This document shows positions 46,286 to 55,801 of a DNA stretch of 60,274 nt, piece by piece (within the stretch, counting starts at the first letter, position 1; each line of letters opens with the position of its first letter). The stretch is from the NCBI GenBank assembly GCA_030849075.1, contig JASAOO010003430.1, forward strand, positions 1 to 60,274, written 5' to 3'. A program made the position numbers and the translations under genes. Under the pieces are notes generated by a model. That model had not been told where the DNA came from and did not search any database. It worked only from the letters and a program-made list of their open reading frames with translations. This DNA is from Zelonia costaricensis (Eukaryota; Euglenozoa; Kinetoplastea; Trypanosomatida; Trypanosomatidae).

Positions 46286-47894
46286 TCGACAAGGCGCACA
46301 GCACAGTGCCGTGACGCAACAGTAGAGGGGACGCGAGAGTGACGTCGCGAAGTGACAGCCGGCGAATGCGTTTGTGTGTATGTGTGTGTGTGTGTGTCGT
46401 CACGACCCGGGGCAGCGCTGAGTGGAGCAAATGGGAAGCGGCCTCCTGGCGTGCGTGGCCACGTCCTTGCGTGTCCTGCAAGCCGTGTGCTGAGGATGCG
46501 GCACCCCGACGCGCGTCAGGTGGTGAAGGGAGGGGAGGCGGAGAGGCGACAAGGGATGCAGTGCGGGCACCCCTGCCTCAAGGCCACGTCCGAGCAGACG
46601 TCCCAATACGTTAAAGTGGAGGATAGAGGAGAGAGAGCACAAATGGGATGACTGTGCCTGGCAGGTCCTTTGCCGGAGCAGGAAGCACAAGAGCCGTACT
46701 TCACGCGTGCCCGTGTATTCCCCCCCCCCCGAGGGTGCGGCGCGCGTGCACGGCGTAGCACGAGAAGCGCGCGGTCTGCAACGGGCCCCCCCCACACCCG
46801 CACACACACACGTGCGTGCGTATCTTCAGCGCACGCCGCGCACGCGGGGCCTCCGGCTTGGAATGCGCCTCGACTCAATGCTGGGCTGCCGCACTCGCCC
46901 GCAGCCGCGCGCACACAAGCACGCAGACCTAGCACACGGCGCAGAGCAGCGCTCGAGGCGGCCCTTCCACTGCACATAAACAGACCTTCGCCACGGCCGC
47001 CACACCCCCGGCGCCCGCAGCGTGTCGATGCGGCGTGTCTGCTCCAGTATTTTCCCCTCTCGTATTTTCTTTTTGTTCGGATTTGATGCGTTGACGCGGA
47101 CTGGCAGGCATAACGTGTACATGCACACTCATCGAACGAAGCTCAACCTCCGCAATCACACACAAATACAGACACACACAGGAACACACCAGACAAGACG
47201 GCGTTGGAGGAGACAGTGAACTTCCCAGCAGCGGTGCAGCCGCTCTGCTCCTAGACACACATACAAGCACGCGCATGCGTGAGTCCACGCACTCACGCAC
47301 AGCGGCTCCTTCCTCTCCCCCCCCCGCTCGCTCCTACCCGCGTGACCGCGATGGGGACTCCGCGGCAGTTGAGCGCGAGCGCGCGCCGGTGGGTGGGTGA
47401 GGGGGGGAGCGAAGGAGGAGGGTGGACTCAAATAGGAAGAAAAGAAGGAGGGCGACATCAGCCAAGGCCAAGTAGTAGTATACATGAACTGCAGTCGACC
47501 ATTCCAGTAGACCGAGGAGCGACAGCGGCAGGCGACACATGCGCGTGTATGCGTGTGCGCGTCTGCGTGAGGGGTGGGAGGGTGAAGGGAGGGGGGGAAT
47601 AGGGAGAGGCGACGTGGAGCGCCACCACAGCCACTGCACTCGCCGCCACGCGTGAACACCTCTGCCGAAGCCGTACCCGCCCTCTTGTGTACATCGACAA
47701 AGCTCAGGACAAGTAATGAAGAAGCGCGCACACACGCGCACACACATCAGCAGACACAACGTCACGCGTCATCGGTCAAGACACCGGCGAATGCGTACGC
47801 TGGAAGAGGGGAGGTATTGCATCGCACCCCCCCCCAGCGACAAGCAAGCGTTGCCGCATGGCACCGCGCCCTCCCTCCCCCATCTCCCTCTCGC
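46286..47894 (-). other. Intergenic region between the TPR gene and the disordered hypothetical
   Basis: A gene-free 1.6 kb with TG (46374-46398), CA stretches (46799-46812, 47157-47180), C9 runs (about 46722-46731, 47319-47328, 47827-47836) and a rather AT-rich patch at 47041-47095. Nothing else is recognised. Confidence 0.45.
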
Positions 47895-50800
47895 CTACAA
47901 CGCCGTGCGGGCTGTCTCGGCAAGCCCCGGCGCCGGCTGCGGATCCGACGCCGAGGCCGACCGCCGCGCCGTGGAGGCGGAGATGCGGTGATGGGACTGG
48001 GTGACCTCGGCCTCACTCGCGCCGCGACCGGCGGCGTCGCCGGTGTGCGCCCGCTCGCCCGGCTCCCCGTCCTCGTCCTCGTCGCTGCTGCCGCTGTACG
48101 TCAGCGTCGGCAACACACGCCGCGCCACCGCAGAGTCCGTCGGCGCCGAGGCGGGAGCGCTGCCGACTGCGCCAGCCGCCGCCGCCCCCGCTGCCTCGTC
48201 GTCTCCCTCCGCGCCGCTCGTGTTCCCGCCGACGCCCTCCTCCGTGACGTCCAGCGTCGTGGCGATCGTGTAGTACGCCGGCCGCCCAAACACGCGCGGG
48301 CCGCGGTGGACGTAGTTGGGGTCCGCCGTCACCCACATGCCACGGAACAGCTCATGCGCGGCACCCGCGCCGTCCCCCAGCGGGACGGACGGTGGCTGCG
48401 AGGCAGGGTAGGGGGCGAGCTGCCGCTGACCCTCCGCCCCGACCTCCAGCGGGTGGTACGTCGTCCCCACCGTCCCGGAGGGCGTGGCCAGCAGAAGCAT
48501 CTTCGACTGATGCACGTGCGCCGCGGCGGCGGCAGCGGCCTCGCCGTCGGTCCCGCTGTGCGTCATGAGCGCCGTCTCCCCCGGCGACCCACCCAGACGC
48601 GCGGACGGCGGGTACGACGAGTACGGCGGCTGCTGCTGCCCCGATGGCGGCAGAGGGCGGTGCATGTACACGGAGCTAGCGGTGCTAAGGGCGGCTTCGC
48701 TGAAGAGGGTGGACGGGTTGCCCAGCGACGCACCGAAGTTGGCGGGGCCCTCGCCGCTGCGCTCCACCGCGGCGTAGCAGCCGGCGGGCGGCGGCGGCGC
48801 GAACCCGGGTGCGCTCATGGCGGCGCCGATCGGCGGCAGCAGCTTCGAGGCCCCCGGTGCTGGCGGCGGGGTGCGCGACTGCGACACGGGCGGACCGGGA
48901 GGAGGGGCGGGGTACGACGCTGCGGCGGCGGCCCCACCCGGCCCCCCACGCCCCCGCCCTGACGGTGCCGCCTCTTGCCGCTGCCCGCGCCCCTTCGCGG
49001 GGGGCTGCGGCGTGCGGCGGCCGCTCGCCGCCCCGCCGCGCGCACTCGCCGTCGGTGCGCCACCACCGCCGCCGCCCTCCCACGCCGCTGGGCTGTCGTA
49101 GCGGGCGACGCTGGGCTGCGGCCGGGACCGCCCGCTGTGGGGCGCCGCCGCCACCGCCGCCGCCGCGCCGCCCTGCTCGGCGAAGTCGTCGTCGGCTACC
49201 TGGGGCGGTGGGGGGGAGTACAGGAGCGGGTGCGGGTTGCCGTAGATGACGTTAGCGCGGGCGAGCGTGCCTCCCAGCGGCATGCACCGCACCATGCGGG
49301 ACACCCCTGTCGTCATCAGGCGGTTCTTCTTGCTCTTGTTCGAGCGGCTGCGGCTGCGGGTCGCGTCCGTCGCGCCGCGGCCGGTGCTGGTGCGATGCTG
49401 CGAGCGCTGGTACGGCTGCGAGGCGGCACCGGGGTACGGGTCGCTCTCCACCCGTTCCGTCAGCTTCTGCCCGCCCGTCACCTCGCCGCGGAACGTGATG
49501 GTGAGCTGCTGCTTCTGATGCTGCAGCGTGCCGTGCCGCGTGTGCCCCGCCGTCGGCTCCACCTGCGACTCCTCCCACTCCCGCTCCCGTGGATCGACCG
49601 GCGGCAGCGGCGCACGCAGCAGCGCGCGGTGCTGCTTGAAGGCACCGTTGTTGCGCAGGGAGCGGCGCACGTGTCGGAAGGTCGTGATGATGGCCTTGGA
49701 CATCGGGTGATGCATGCCGAGCAGCTCCTGCGTCGCCCGCATCGCGTTCTGGAAGAGCGCCAGCGAATTCGTGTGCTCACTCGTGTCCTTCGACCCACGC
49801 GCCGTGTTGATCTGCGCAATGGCCAAGTTGTTCCACGCCGCGCCCCACAGCGCGTCGTTCTGCGAGTCCGCAATCTTCGGCGCGGCGGCCGCCTGCAGCA
49901 GCAGTGCCGTGGTCGACTCCTCCGCGTCTGCGCTGGTGCCGTTGCCCGCTGCCGTGCCGTGCGCACCCGGCCCCCGAGCGCTCCCACCGCCCCACGACGG
50001 ACCCGTGCCGTCCATCGCCGCGGCTGCGGCGGCAAGACGGCGGTTGCGCTGGCGCTGCACCTCGAGCGAGCGGAGCATGTCGATGGCCTCCAGCGCGGCG
50101 GCGGTGGCCTTGTCGAACATGCGCAGCGCGTTGTACGCAGCGCACGTGTTGAGGGCGACGGACGGCGACGTCATGTCGTTGTTCTCCTCGAGCTGCCGGG
50201 CGGCCTCGAAGTGGCTCAGCGCCTGGCGGGGCTGGCCGCGGTTGCACTCCACGACCCCCATGTTGTTCAGCGTCGTGGCCTTGAGCTGGTCCAGCAGGGG
50301 GGCCGGGAAGTCGTCGGCGGAGGTCTCGTCAAGCCGCAGGTAGGCCTCGCTCAAGATCTTCATCGGCTCCTCTGAGGCAGCGGTCACGTTGGGGGTGCCG
50401 CTCGCCACCGCCGCGCCGGCCATCGCCCCCGCGCCCCCGGCCGTCGCCCCCTTCGCCGTCGCCCCCGCCGCGAGCGCCGCGTAGCACTGCTCCATGGCGA
50501 GCGTGTTCATGGCCAGTATCTCGTGCACGAAGTCCTCCCCAGCGGGGGACAGCTCCTGCTGCTCCTTGCCAGCGTCCTGCAGTGGCGCCGCGAGCTCAGG
50601 CTCGCCCCAGCCCCCTTGCGACCCCGCCACAGCGCCGGGCCCCATCAACATCGGCGCCGCCGCCCCGGTGGTGCCGCCTGCTGCGTGGAACGTGGGTGTC
50701 GAGGAGAGAGGGTTGGCGCCGACGCTGCCCTGCGGCACCGGCAGGGCGCTGGTGCGCCGCATGGCCGCAATGTAGGACCCGCGCCCACCCATGCTCTCCC

Positions 50801-50999
50801 GGAGGAGCTGCTGCTGCTGGCGGTTGGCGCTGCCACTGCGCACCTGCTGCAGCGAGTTGGCACTCGTGCCGGCGACGGAGTTCAGCATCGTCGTCTCCGG
50901 GCTCCCGCCCATCGTGGTCGGGTCGACGCCCTCCGACAGCGCGAATGGAGCGGCGCTGTACGTGAGTTGCTGAGGCGGCTGCTGCTGCTCGTGCATCAT
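47895..50999 (-). CDS. TPR-repeat protein with a long disordered C-terminus
   Basis: The 1034-residue product has tetratricopeptide-like helical pairs at about 235-310 (KATTLNNMGVVECNRGQPRQ, ALSHFEAARQLEENN, VALNTCAAYNALRMFDKATA, AALEAIDML) and about 381-446 (WGAAWNNLAIAQINTARGSK, ALFQNAMRATQELLGMHHPM, SKAIITTFRHVRRSLRNN). The spacing fits TPRs, which bind partner proteins. The last 550 residues are Gly/Ala/Pro/Ser-rich with short motifs such as FRGMWVTADPNYVHRGPRVF. The N-terminus is Gln-rich (MMHEQQQPPQQ). Tandem ATGs at 50997-50999 and 50994-50996 begin the frame; a TCTAG lies only a few bases upstream. No specific family is recognised. Confidence 0.75.
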   Translation of the reverse strand: MMHEQQQPPQQLTYSAAPFALSEGVDPTTMGGSPETTMLNSVAGTSANSLQQVRSGSANRQQQQLLRESMGGRGSYIAAMRRTSALPVPQGSVGANPLSSTPTFHAAGGTTGAAAPMLMGPGAVAGSQGGWGEPELAAPLQDAGKEQQELSPAGEDFVHEILAMNTLAMEQCYAALAAGATAKGATAGGAGAMAGAAVASGTPNVTAASEEPMKILSEAYLRLDETSADDFPAPLLDQLKATTLNNMGVVECNRGQPRQALSHFEAARQLEENNDMTSPSVALNTCAAYNALRMFDKATAAALEAIDMLRSLEVQRQRNRRLAAAAAAMDGTGPSWGGGSARGPGAHGTAAGNGTSADAEESTTALLLQAAAAPKIADSQNDALWGAAWNNLAIAQINTARGSKDTSEHTNSLALFQNAMRATQELLGMHHPMSKAIITTFRHVRRSLRNNGAFKQHRALLRAPLPPVDPREREWEESQVEPTAGHTRHGTLQHQKQQLTITFRGEVTGGQKLTERVESDPYPGAASQPYQRSQHRTSTGRGATDATRSRSRSNKSKKNRLMTTGVSRMVRCMPLGGTLARANVIYGNPHPLLYSPPPPQVADDDFAEQGGAAAAVAAAPHSGRSRPQPSVARYDSPAAWEGGGGGGAPTASARGGAASGRRTPQPPAKGRGQRQEAAPSGRGRGGPGGAAAAASYPAPPPGPPVSQSRTPPPAPGASKLLPPIGAAMSAPGFAPPPPAGCYAAVERSGEGPANFGASLGNPSTLFSEAALSTASSVYMHRPLPPSGQQQPPYSSYPPSARLGGSPGETALMTHSGTDGEAAAAAAAHVHQSKMLLLATPSGTVGTTYHPLEVGAEGQRQLAPYPASQPPSVPLGDGAGAAHELFRGMWVTADPNYVHRGPRVFGRPAYYTIATTLDVTEEGVGGNTSGAEGDDEAAGAAAAGAVGSAPASAPTDSAVARRVLPTLTYSGSSDEDEDGEPGERAHTGDAAGRGASEAEVTQSHHRISASTARRSASASDPQPAPGLAETARTAL

Positions 51000-52324
51000 G
51001 ACGATCTAGAAGAACGCAACGCGTACTCGAACGTGTGGGATCGAACACACGCGGAACGGGGGGGGGGAGACAATGCACGCGATGGACGACACGTGGGCGT
51101 CGCTGATGAGCCCAGCGAGAGAAATGTGTGCTCAGAAGCAGAGACGAATGTGACTACACACGCACGCACACACACACGCGTGTCACGTTGNGGGCGGTGG
51201 CGAAGATGCGGCCAAGAGCCGGGGAGGGGGGAGGAAGGGGAGGGAGGCATGCGCTGCCCGGCATGATGGGGCGAGAGTGCCGACCACACGCTGGCGTCCG
51301 TGCGCAGAACTGCGACGGGCCAGCAGAGCTCTGTGTGTCGCCTCCACACACACACACACAGACGCGCACTGGTGGGCAGAGGGCCAGGCAGCGCAGCCTC
51401 GCGCTCCACGACCTCTCGTCCTCCTCCCTCCCCCTCCCCCCAAGTCGCCCCTCTCTGCGCGTCCATCGCGCAGCTTAGCCTCGTGCTTCGCCGCTTGCTT
51501 CGGTCGATGGCGTCCCGAGGCACGCACACGCTGGCGGTCTGTCACGGCGTGTGGTGGTGGCGTCGCGAAGACCCAAGCAAAAGAGTCGGACGTAGCGCCT
51601 CTCCGTGGGTGAGGAGGGGAGGGGGGGGGAACGGCGGTCCTCTGCGCCCGCAGAGTGGCACAAGCGCAGCAACAAGGAGCACCTGCGCGTGCGCCGGCCT
51701 CTCTGCGCCCAACGGAGGGGGGAGGTGAAGCGGCCGCATCGGGTCAGGCACGGAGGCAACGACACCACCGCGCCAGCTGGCCCGGAAATGCCCCAGTGGA
51801 ACTGCGGTCATGTGTGCTTGTTCAGAGCGCGGGGGTGGGGGGAGAGTACATCCACGCGGCAACAACAACCACGAACTTCGGAAACAGGAGGTGTCTAAGG
51901 GAAGCCAATCAGACTCACACATGCACACACACAAAGGAGCTTGAGTGCGTGGGTGACTGTGTGCACTGATGCCGCGCCGTCAGCAACGGCGGTAGCACCA
52001 TCGGCGACAGCAGCAAACCTCTTTCCAATGAAAACAAAAACAGGTGGAAGAGGCGAAAACCGAAGAGCTGAAGTGGCGGACTTGACCACGTCAGCAAGGA
52101 GTGAGGGAGAAGACGGAGGAACAATGTGTTGCCGCGGCGTCGCGCGTGAACAAGGGGTCCGCGCTCCCCAGCTGTCAGGCACACCGTGTGTGTGGGGGGG
52201 GGGGGAAGGTGAGGATTCGTGTGCGTCTGTTGGTGTGTGGGAAGTCTGCGAGGCGGCGAAGACTGCAGGAGAGAAGGAACGACCCAGTTCCGCGTCACCA
52301 CACGTCGCAACCAACTCTGTGGAC
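51000..52324 (-). other. Intergenic region upstream of the TPR gene, with one ambiguous base
   Basis: No gene. CA stretches lie at 51156-51178 and 51347-51360, purine-rich plus-strand tracts at 51225-51250 and 51602-51632, and a G12 run at 52194-52205. The single N is at 51191. The 51990-52050 segment is comparatively A-rich. Confidence 0.5.
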
Positions 52325-54406
52325 TCACCGCGCCTGCCCGCTGCGACTTGCCACGGACACCGTGCGCTGCAGCGGTGGCGCGGACGAGGCGGCGGCGGCG
52401 ACTGGGGGGTTGCTGGAGGAGCTGTGCACCGTGTCACGCAGCGAGTGCACGCGCTGCTGCATTGCACTCAGCCGCGAGATGCGTGAGCGCCGCTCCCGAT
52501 CCACGCGCATCGTGTCCGTCGTGCGCTGCGCCACGTGAGAGGCGAGCTCCAAGTCCGCCTCGAGTCGGCGCCGCTTCCGCTGGAGGTCGAGAAGCTCGTG
52601 CGACATGGCGTAGCTGCTCTGCACATACTGCGTCTCCTCAGCTGTCTTCAGCAGCGTCGCACTCACCTCGCCGGTCTTGAGCAGGTAGAGCTTCATCTCC
52701 TTCTCCAGCTGCTGCAGTTGCTGCTGCCGGTTGTTCGCCTTGGCCTCCAAGGCGGAGATCTCGAGCCGCATCTCACTGATGTGCTGGCTGCTCTGCATGT
52801 CCGTATGCGATATGCGCTGCTGCTGCGCCGTGATGACCTCGTCGAGCCGCCGAACCTCATCCAACAGGCGCGTCGTCGCCTCGTAGGCCGACCGCGCCGC
52901 CTCCACCTCTCCGCGGCAGCTAGCGTCCTCGCGCTCGATGCTGGCCTGCAGCTGCGTCGCCATCTCCTCCACCGCACGGGCTATGTCTTTCCGCAGCGCG
53001 GCGGTCTCCTCCAGCAGGTGCGCCACGCTGTCGCCGACGTCGCTGACGTTGGCCTGCAGCCAGTGGGACGCGCGGGCGTAGTAGTCGTACACGCCGCGCG
53101 CGTAGTGCTCCGCCATCAGCTCGTCACGTCGCGCCCGCAGCTGCTCCAGGCTCACGGCGGTGTCGAAGATCCAGCGGGGCGCGTTCATGTGGATGAGCAT
53201 GAGGACCTGGTGGATGCGGCTGAGGTGGCTCGCAAACCGCAGCGCCGTGCACGTCGAGTCGTACAAGTCGGCACGCCCGCTGACGGTGGTGATGGAGATG
53301 AGCGTGATGTAGCCCACCAGCGCCGGCTCCAGCAGCGTCGTCAGCTTCGTCTCCTTGAAGCTCGGGTCGCCGCCGCTGCTCGACACCCCGGCCACCCGCT
53401 CCACCGTCTCAAGGAGGTGCGACACCTCCTTGCACAGCGGCTCGCGAATCGCGGCCACGTCCACGAAGGTGAGCGTCGCCATCGAGCGCCGCCCCGTCGT
53501 GTCGACCGGGGCGTACACGTGAAACTGAATGACGCACGACGTATCCACGTGCTTGCGCTCCGGCAGCAACACCGCCTTGCTGGCGTCCTCCAGCAGACGC
53601 ATGCGGGGCAGCGGCACAAGTCCCAGCGGCGGCGGGAACTCGACGAGCGGGACCGGCTCGCTCGTCTCCGTCTCGACCATCTTGCTGCCGCGGGTTGTGA
53701 AGGCTGCGTACGTGACGGTGATGCCGCCCGTCATGGCCACGTCAGCGCTCTCCTCTGCTCGCCCGCCACCGCCAGCGCCCGTCGCAGACGCCTGCGTGCC
53801 ACTGACGGGGTCCGCGTTCTCCTTCCCCGCCGCCGCGCCGCCGCCGTCACGGTGGTGCCGCATGATGACCTTGCCACGCGACGCCATGCGCTCGAGCAGG
53901 TCCGCGGCGGCGAGCTCGACAACGCCGAGCTCGCTGTGGTGGGGGCTGCCGTAGAGGGTCTGGCTCCGCCCGCTCTCGGGGGGCCCGTTCACGAGGAACA
54001 CGTAGCTCTGCCCGGAGGTGCAGTTAGACACACACGGGGCGACCACCTCCTCGTAGAAGCGCGCCGTCGTCCCGCCGCGGTGCACGCGTGTCACGCTGAA
54101 GGGCTGCGACCACGCCCCACCGCCGCCGCCGCTGCTGGACTGGCTGCCCACCGGCGGCTGGCCCTGCGATGACGACGACGCTGGCGACGCCGCGCCGGTG
54201 TCGCCGACGCCGTCGGGCAGTCGCAGGCGCAGCGCGGTGCAGCTCGATGTCGTCGCGGTGCGCTCCAGCGCGGACATGACGCGCACGTGACTCTCCACGC
54301 TCTTCAGAATATTCTTGACCACATGTTGCTGCTGTGGTTGGGATTGGGACAGCGGCGGGGTGGTGGCGGTCTGACTGTACGACTTGCTGCGGCTGAAGGC
54401 GTCCAT
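52325..54406 (-). CDS. Kinesin-like protein with a degenerate motor domain and coiled coil
   Basis: The 693-residue product keeps the kinesin motor order but not its catalytic residues. SGQSYVFLVNGPPESGRSQT (about 131-150) sits where GQTGSGKT is expected: G141-PPESG-R147-S148, with Arg for the P-loop Lys. SMATLTFVDVAAIREP (about 306-321) stands where L.FVDLAGSE is expected, so switch II Gly and Glu are gone. STCTALRFASHLSRI (about 384-400) matches the end-of-motor NxxTLRFA..A..I. A long coiled coil (about 425-650: LLDEVRRLDEVITAQQQRIS, RLEISALEAKANNRQQQLQQ) and a Ser-rich tail follow. ATP hydrolysis is unlikely; it may act as a non-motile microtubule or motor-partner protein. Start ATG 54404-54406; a C/T tract abuts it without AG, so a start at Met44 is an alternative. 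Confidence 0.7.
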   Translation of the reverse strand: MDAFSRSKSYSQTATTPPLSQSQPQQQHVVKNILKSVESHVRVMSALERTATTSSCTALRLRLPDGVGDTGAASPASSSSQGQPPVGSQSSSGGGGGAWSQPFSVTRVHRGGTTARFYEEVVAPCVSNCTSGQSYVFLVNGPPESGRSQTLYGSPHHSELGVVELAAADLLERMASRGKVIMRHHRDGGGAAAGKENADPVSGTQASATGAGGGGRAEESADVAMTGGITVTYAAFTTRGSKMVETETSEPVPLVEFPPPLGLVPLPRMRLLEDASKAVLLPERKHVDTSCVIQFHVYAPVDTTGRRSMATLTFVDVAAIREPLCKEVSHLLETVERVAGVSSSGGDPSFKETKLTTLLEPALVGYITLISITTVSGRADLYDSTCTALRFASHLSRIHQVLMLIHMNAPRWIFDTAVSLEQLRARRDELMAEHYARGVYDYYARASHWLQANVSDVGDSVAHLLEETAALRKDIARAVEEMATQLQASIEREDASCRGEVEAARSAYEATTRLLDEVRRLDEVITAQQQRISHTDMQSSQHISEMRLEISALEAKANNRQQQLQQLEKEMKLYLLKTGEVSATLLKTAEETQYVQSSYAMSHELLDLQRKRRRLEADLELASHVAQRTTDTMRVDRERRSRISRLSAMQQRVHSLRDTVHSSSSNPPVAAAASSAPPLQRTVSVASRSGQAR

Positions 54407-54982
54407 CGCCGAAGCCGAACACGCGACGGGGGGAGGAATGAGGAGGAGAAGAAAGCAGGGGTGGTAGACTGGGCAAACCTCAAGCGTCGATGTACGCGTC
54501 GTCACCACAGTAAAAAAAAAAATGGAGGGGGCGGATCTGAAACTATAAGAGGGGTGTGCACGTGTGTGTGTGTGTGTGTCTAACGGGTGGAGGGATCTAA
54601 AGGCAGTGAAAGGAGAAAATGAGAAGAAACCGAATCAGCACGCTGCCGGGTAGCGAAGCGGTTGGCCTGTCCCGCTCTGTCAGGGGGCAGGGCGGGGAGG
54701 GCCACAGCCAGGACTTGCAGCACACCGCGGCGCTGCCGCCTCCAATGTGCGCGGCAGCACGGGCTGCAGCGCTGAGTGCAGGCAGCACAAACACGTCGAG
54801 GCACCTGTGACTGGCGGGGCGAGGGAGGGGGCAGAGGAGTGACAGGGGCTCCCCACGTCCTTCGCAACGACTGCCGCTGATGGGAGGGGTGGGGGGACCG
54901 GAGAAGCACGAAGCGCGTGGTGCAGACAGCCGCTGGAAGAGGAGCAAAACGGCCTCGGCGGGGCTGCACTGGTGTGTGCCAC

Positions 54983-55031
<49 letters not shown>

Positions 55032-55801
55032 AGCTGTGAGCGTGAGCGATCTATGTAGGAGTGAGAAGAAAGTGGCCAGAGAGGAGAGCGGCGATGTCGT
55101 TGTGTGTAGTGGCCCTACGTGCGGCGCCGGTGTGCGCAGCTGAGGCAACGGCAGGATGACGGTGACCGAGGCAGGGGGGAGGGGAGGGGGAGAGAGAGGC
55201 GGCGGACACAGGAGCCAAGTGTAGTGACGGGGTGGGGGAAAGAGTGGAAGACTTCGAAAAACTCGGATTTGGACACAGCAGCATCGAGTCGCACCCGGCG
55301 CACAATAACTGCAGCTTCACTTTGGAGTGCACAGCCACGGTGTGTCAACGTGGCACCAGTCGGGTGATGGACGCTCTCGCAATGCGCGTGCCGTCTTCAG
55401 CACGCCATACGAGGGAGGGGAGAGGGCCTCGAAGCGCGGGTGCCCCTCCCTGGTTCCACCTCAGTGAACGGGGCCCAAGCCGCGCCGGGAAGGCGACGTC
55501 GGCCACAAGCGAGTGACATCTTTTTCCGTGTAGCGCGACTCACCGCCTGCGTCTGCACGGACCACTTCCGCTACCTCATTGCACCTTGTTGATTTCGCGT
55601 GAGTCTTTTGGTGTGCCGGTGCCTTGACGCTTGCGAGTGTGGGCGGGTGTGCGCCCGCGTACCTGCACTGCCTCGAACCCTGGTGCCCAAGGCACCCCAG
55701 AAGAGAAAGGTACAACGGGGGTGTGGGGAGGGGGGGGAGGGGGTCAACGGGGTTCAGAGGAGAGAAGCGAAAAGACGGCGCAGACATCAGGCACGCGCAC
55801 G
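54407..55801 (-). other. Intergenic region upstream of the kinesin-like gene
   Basis: No gene. There is a polypyrimidine tract beside the ATG (sense, plus 54424-54460), an A10 run (54513-54522), TG arrays (54561-54578 and 54991-55026) and plus-strand G/A-rich stretches at 55170-55198 and 55715-55742. Confidence 0.5.
54991..55026. repeat. (TG)n microsatellite
   Basis: Eighteen TG units, the longest pure array in the window. Confidence 0.95.

Noticed and set aside
52325..54406. Annotation as an active kinesin motor
   Set aside because: The P-loop Lys and switch II DLAGSE residues are absent, so only a kinesin-like fold is claimed.
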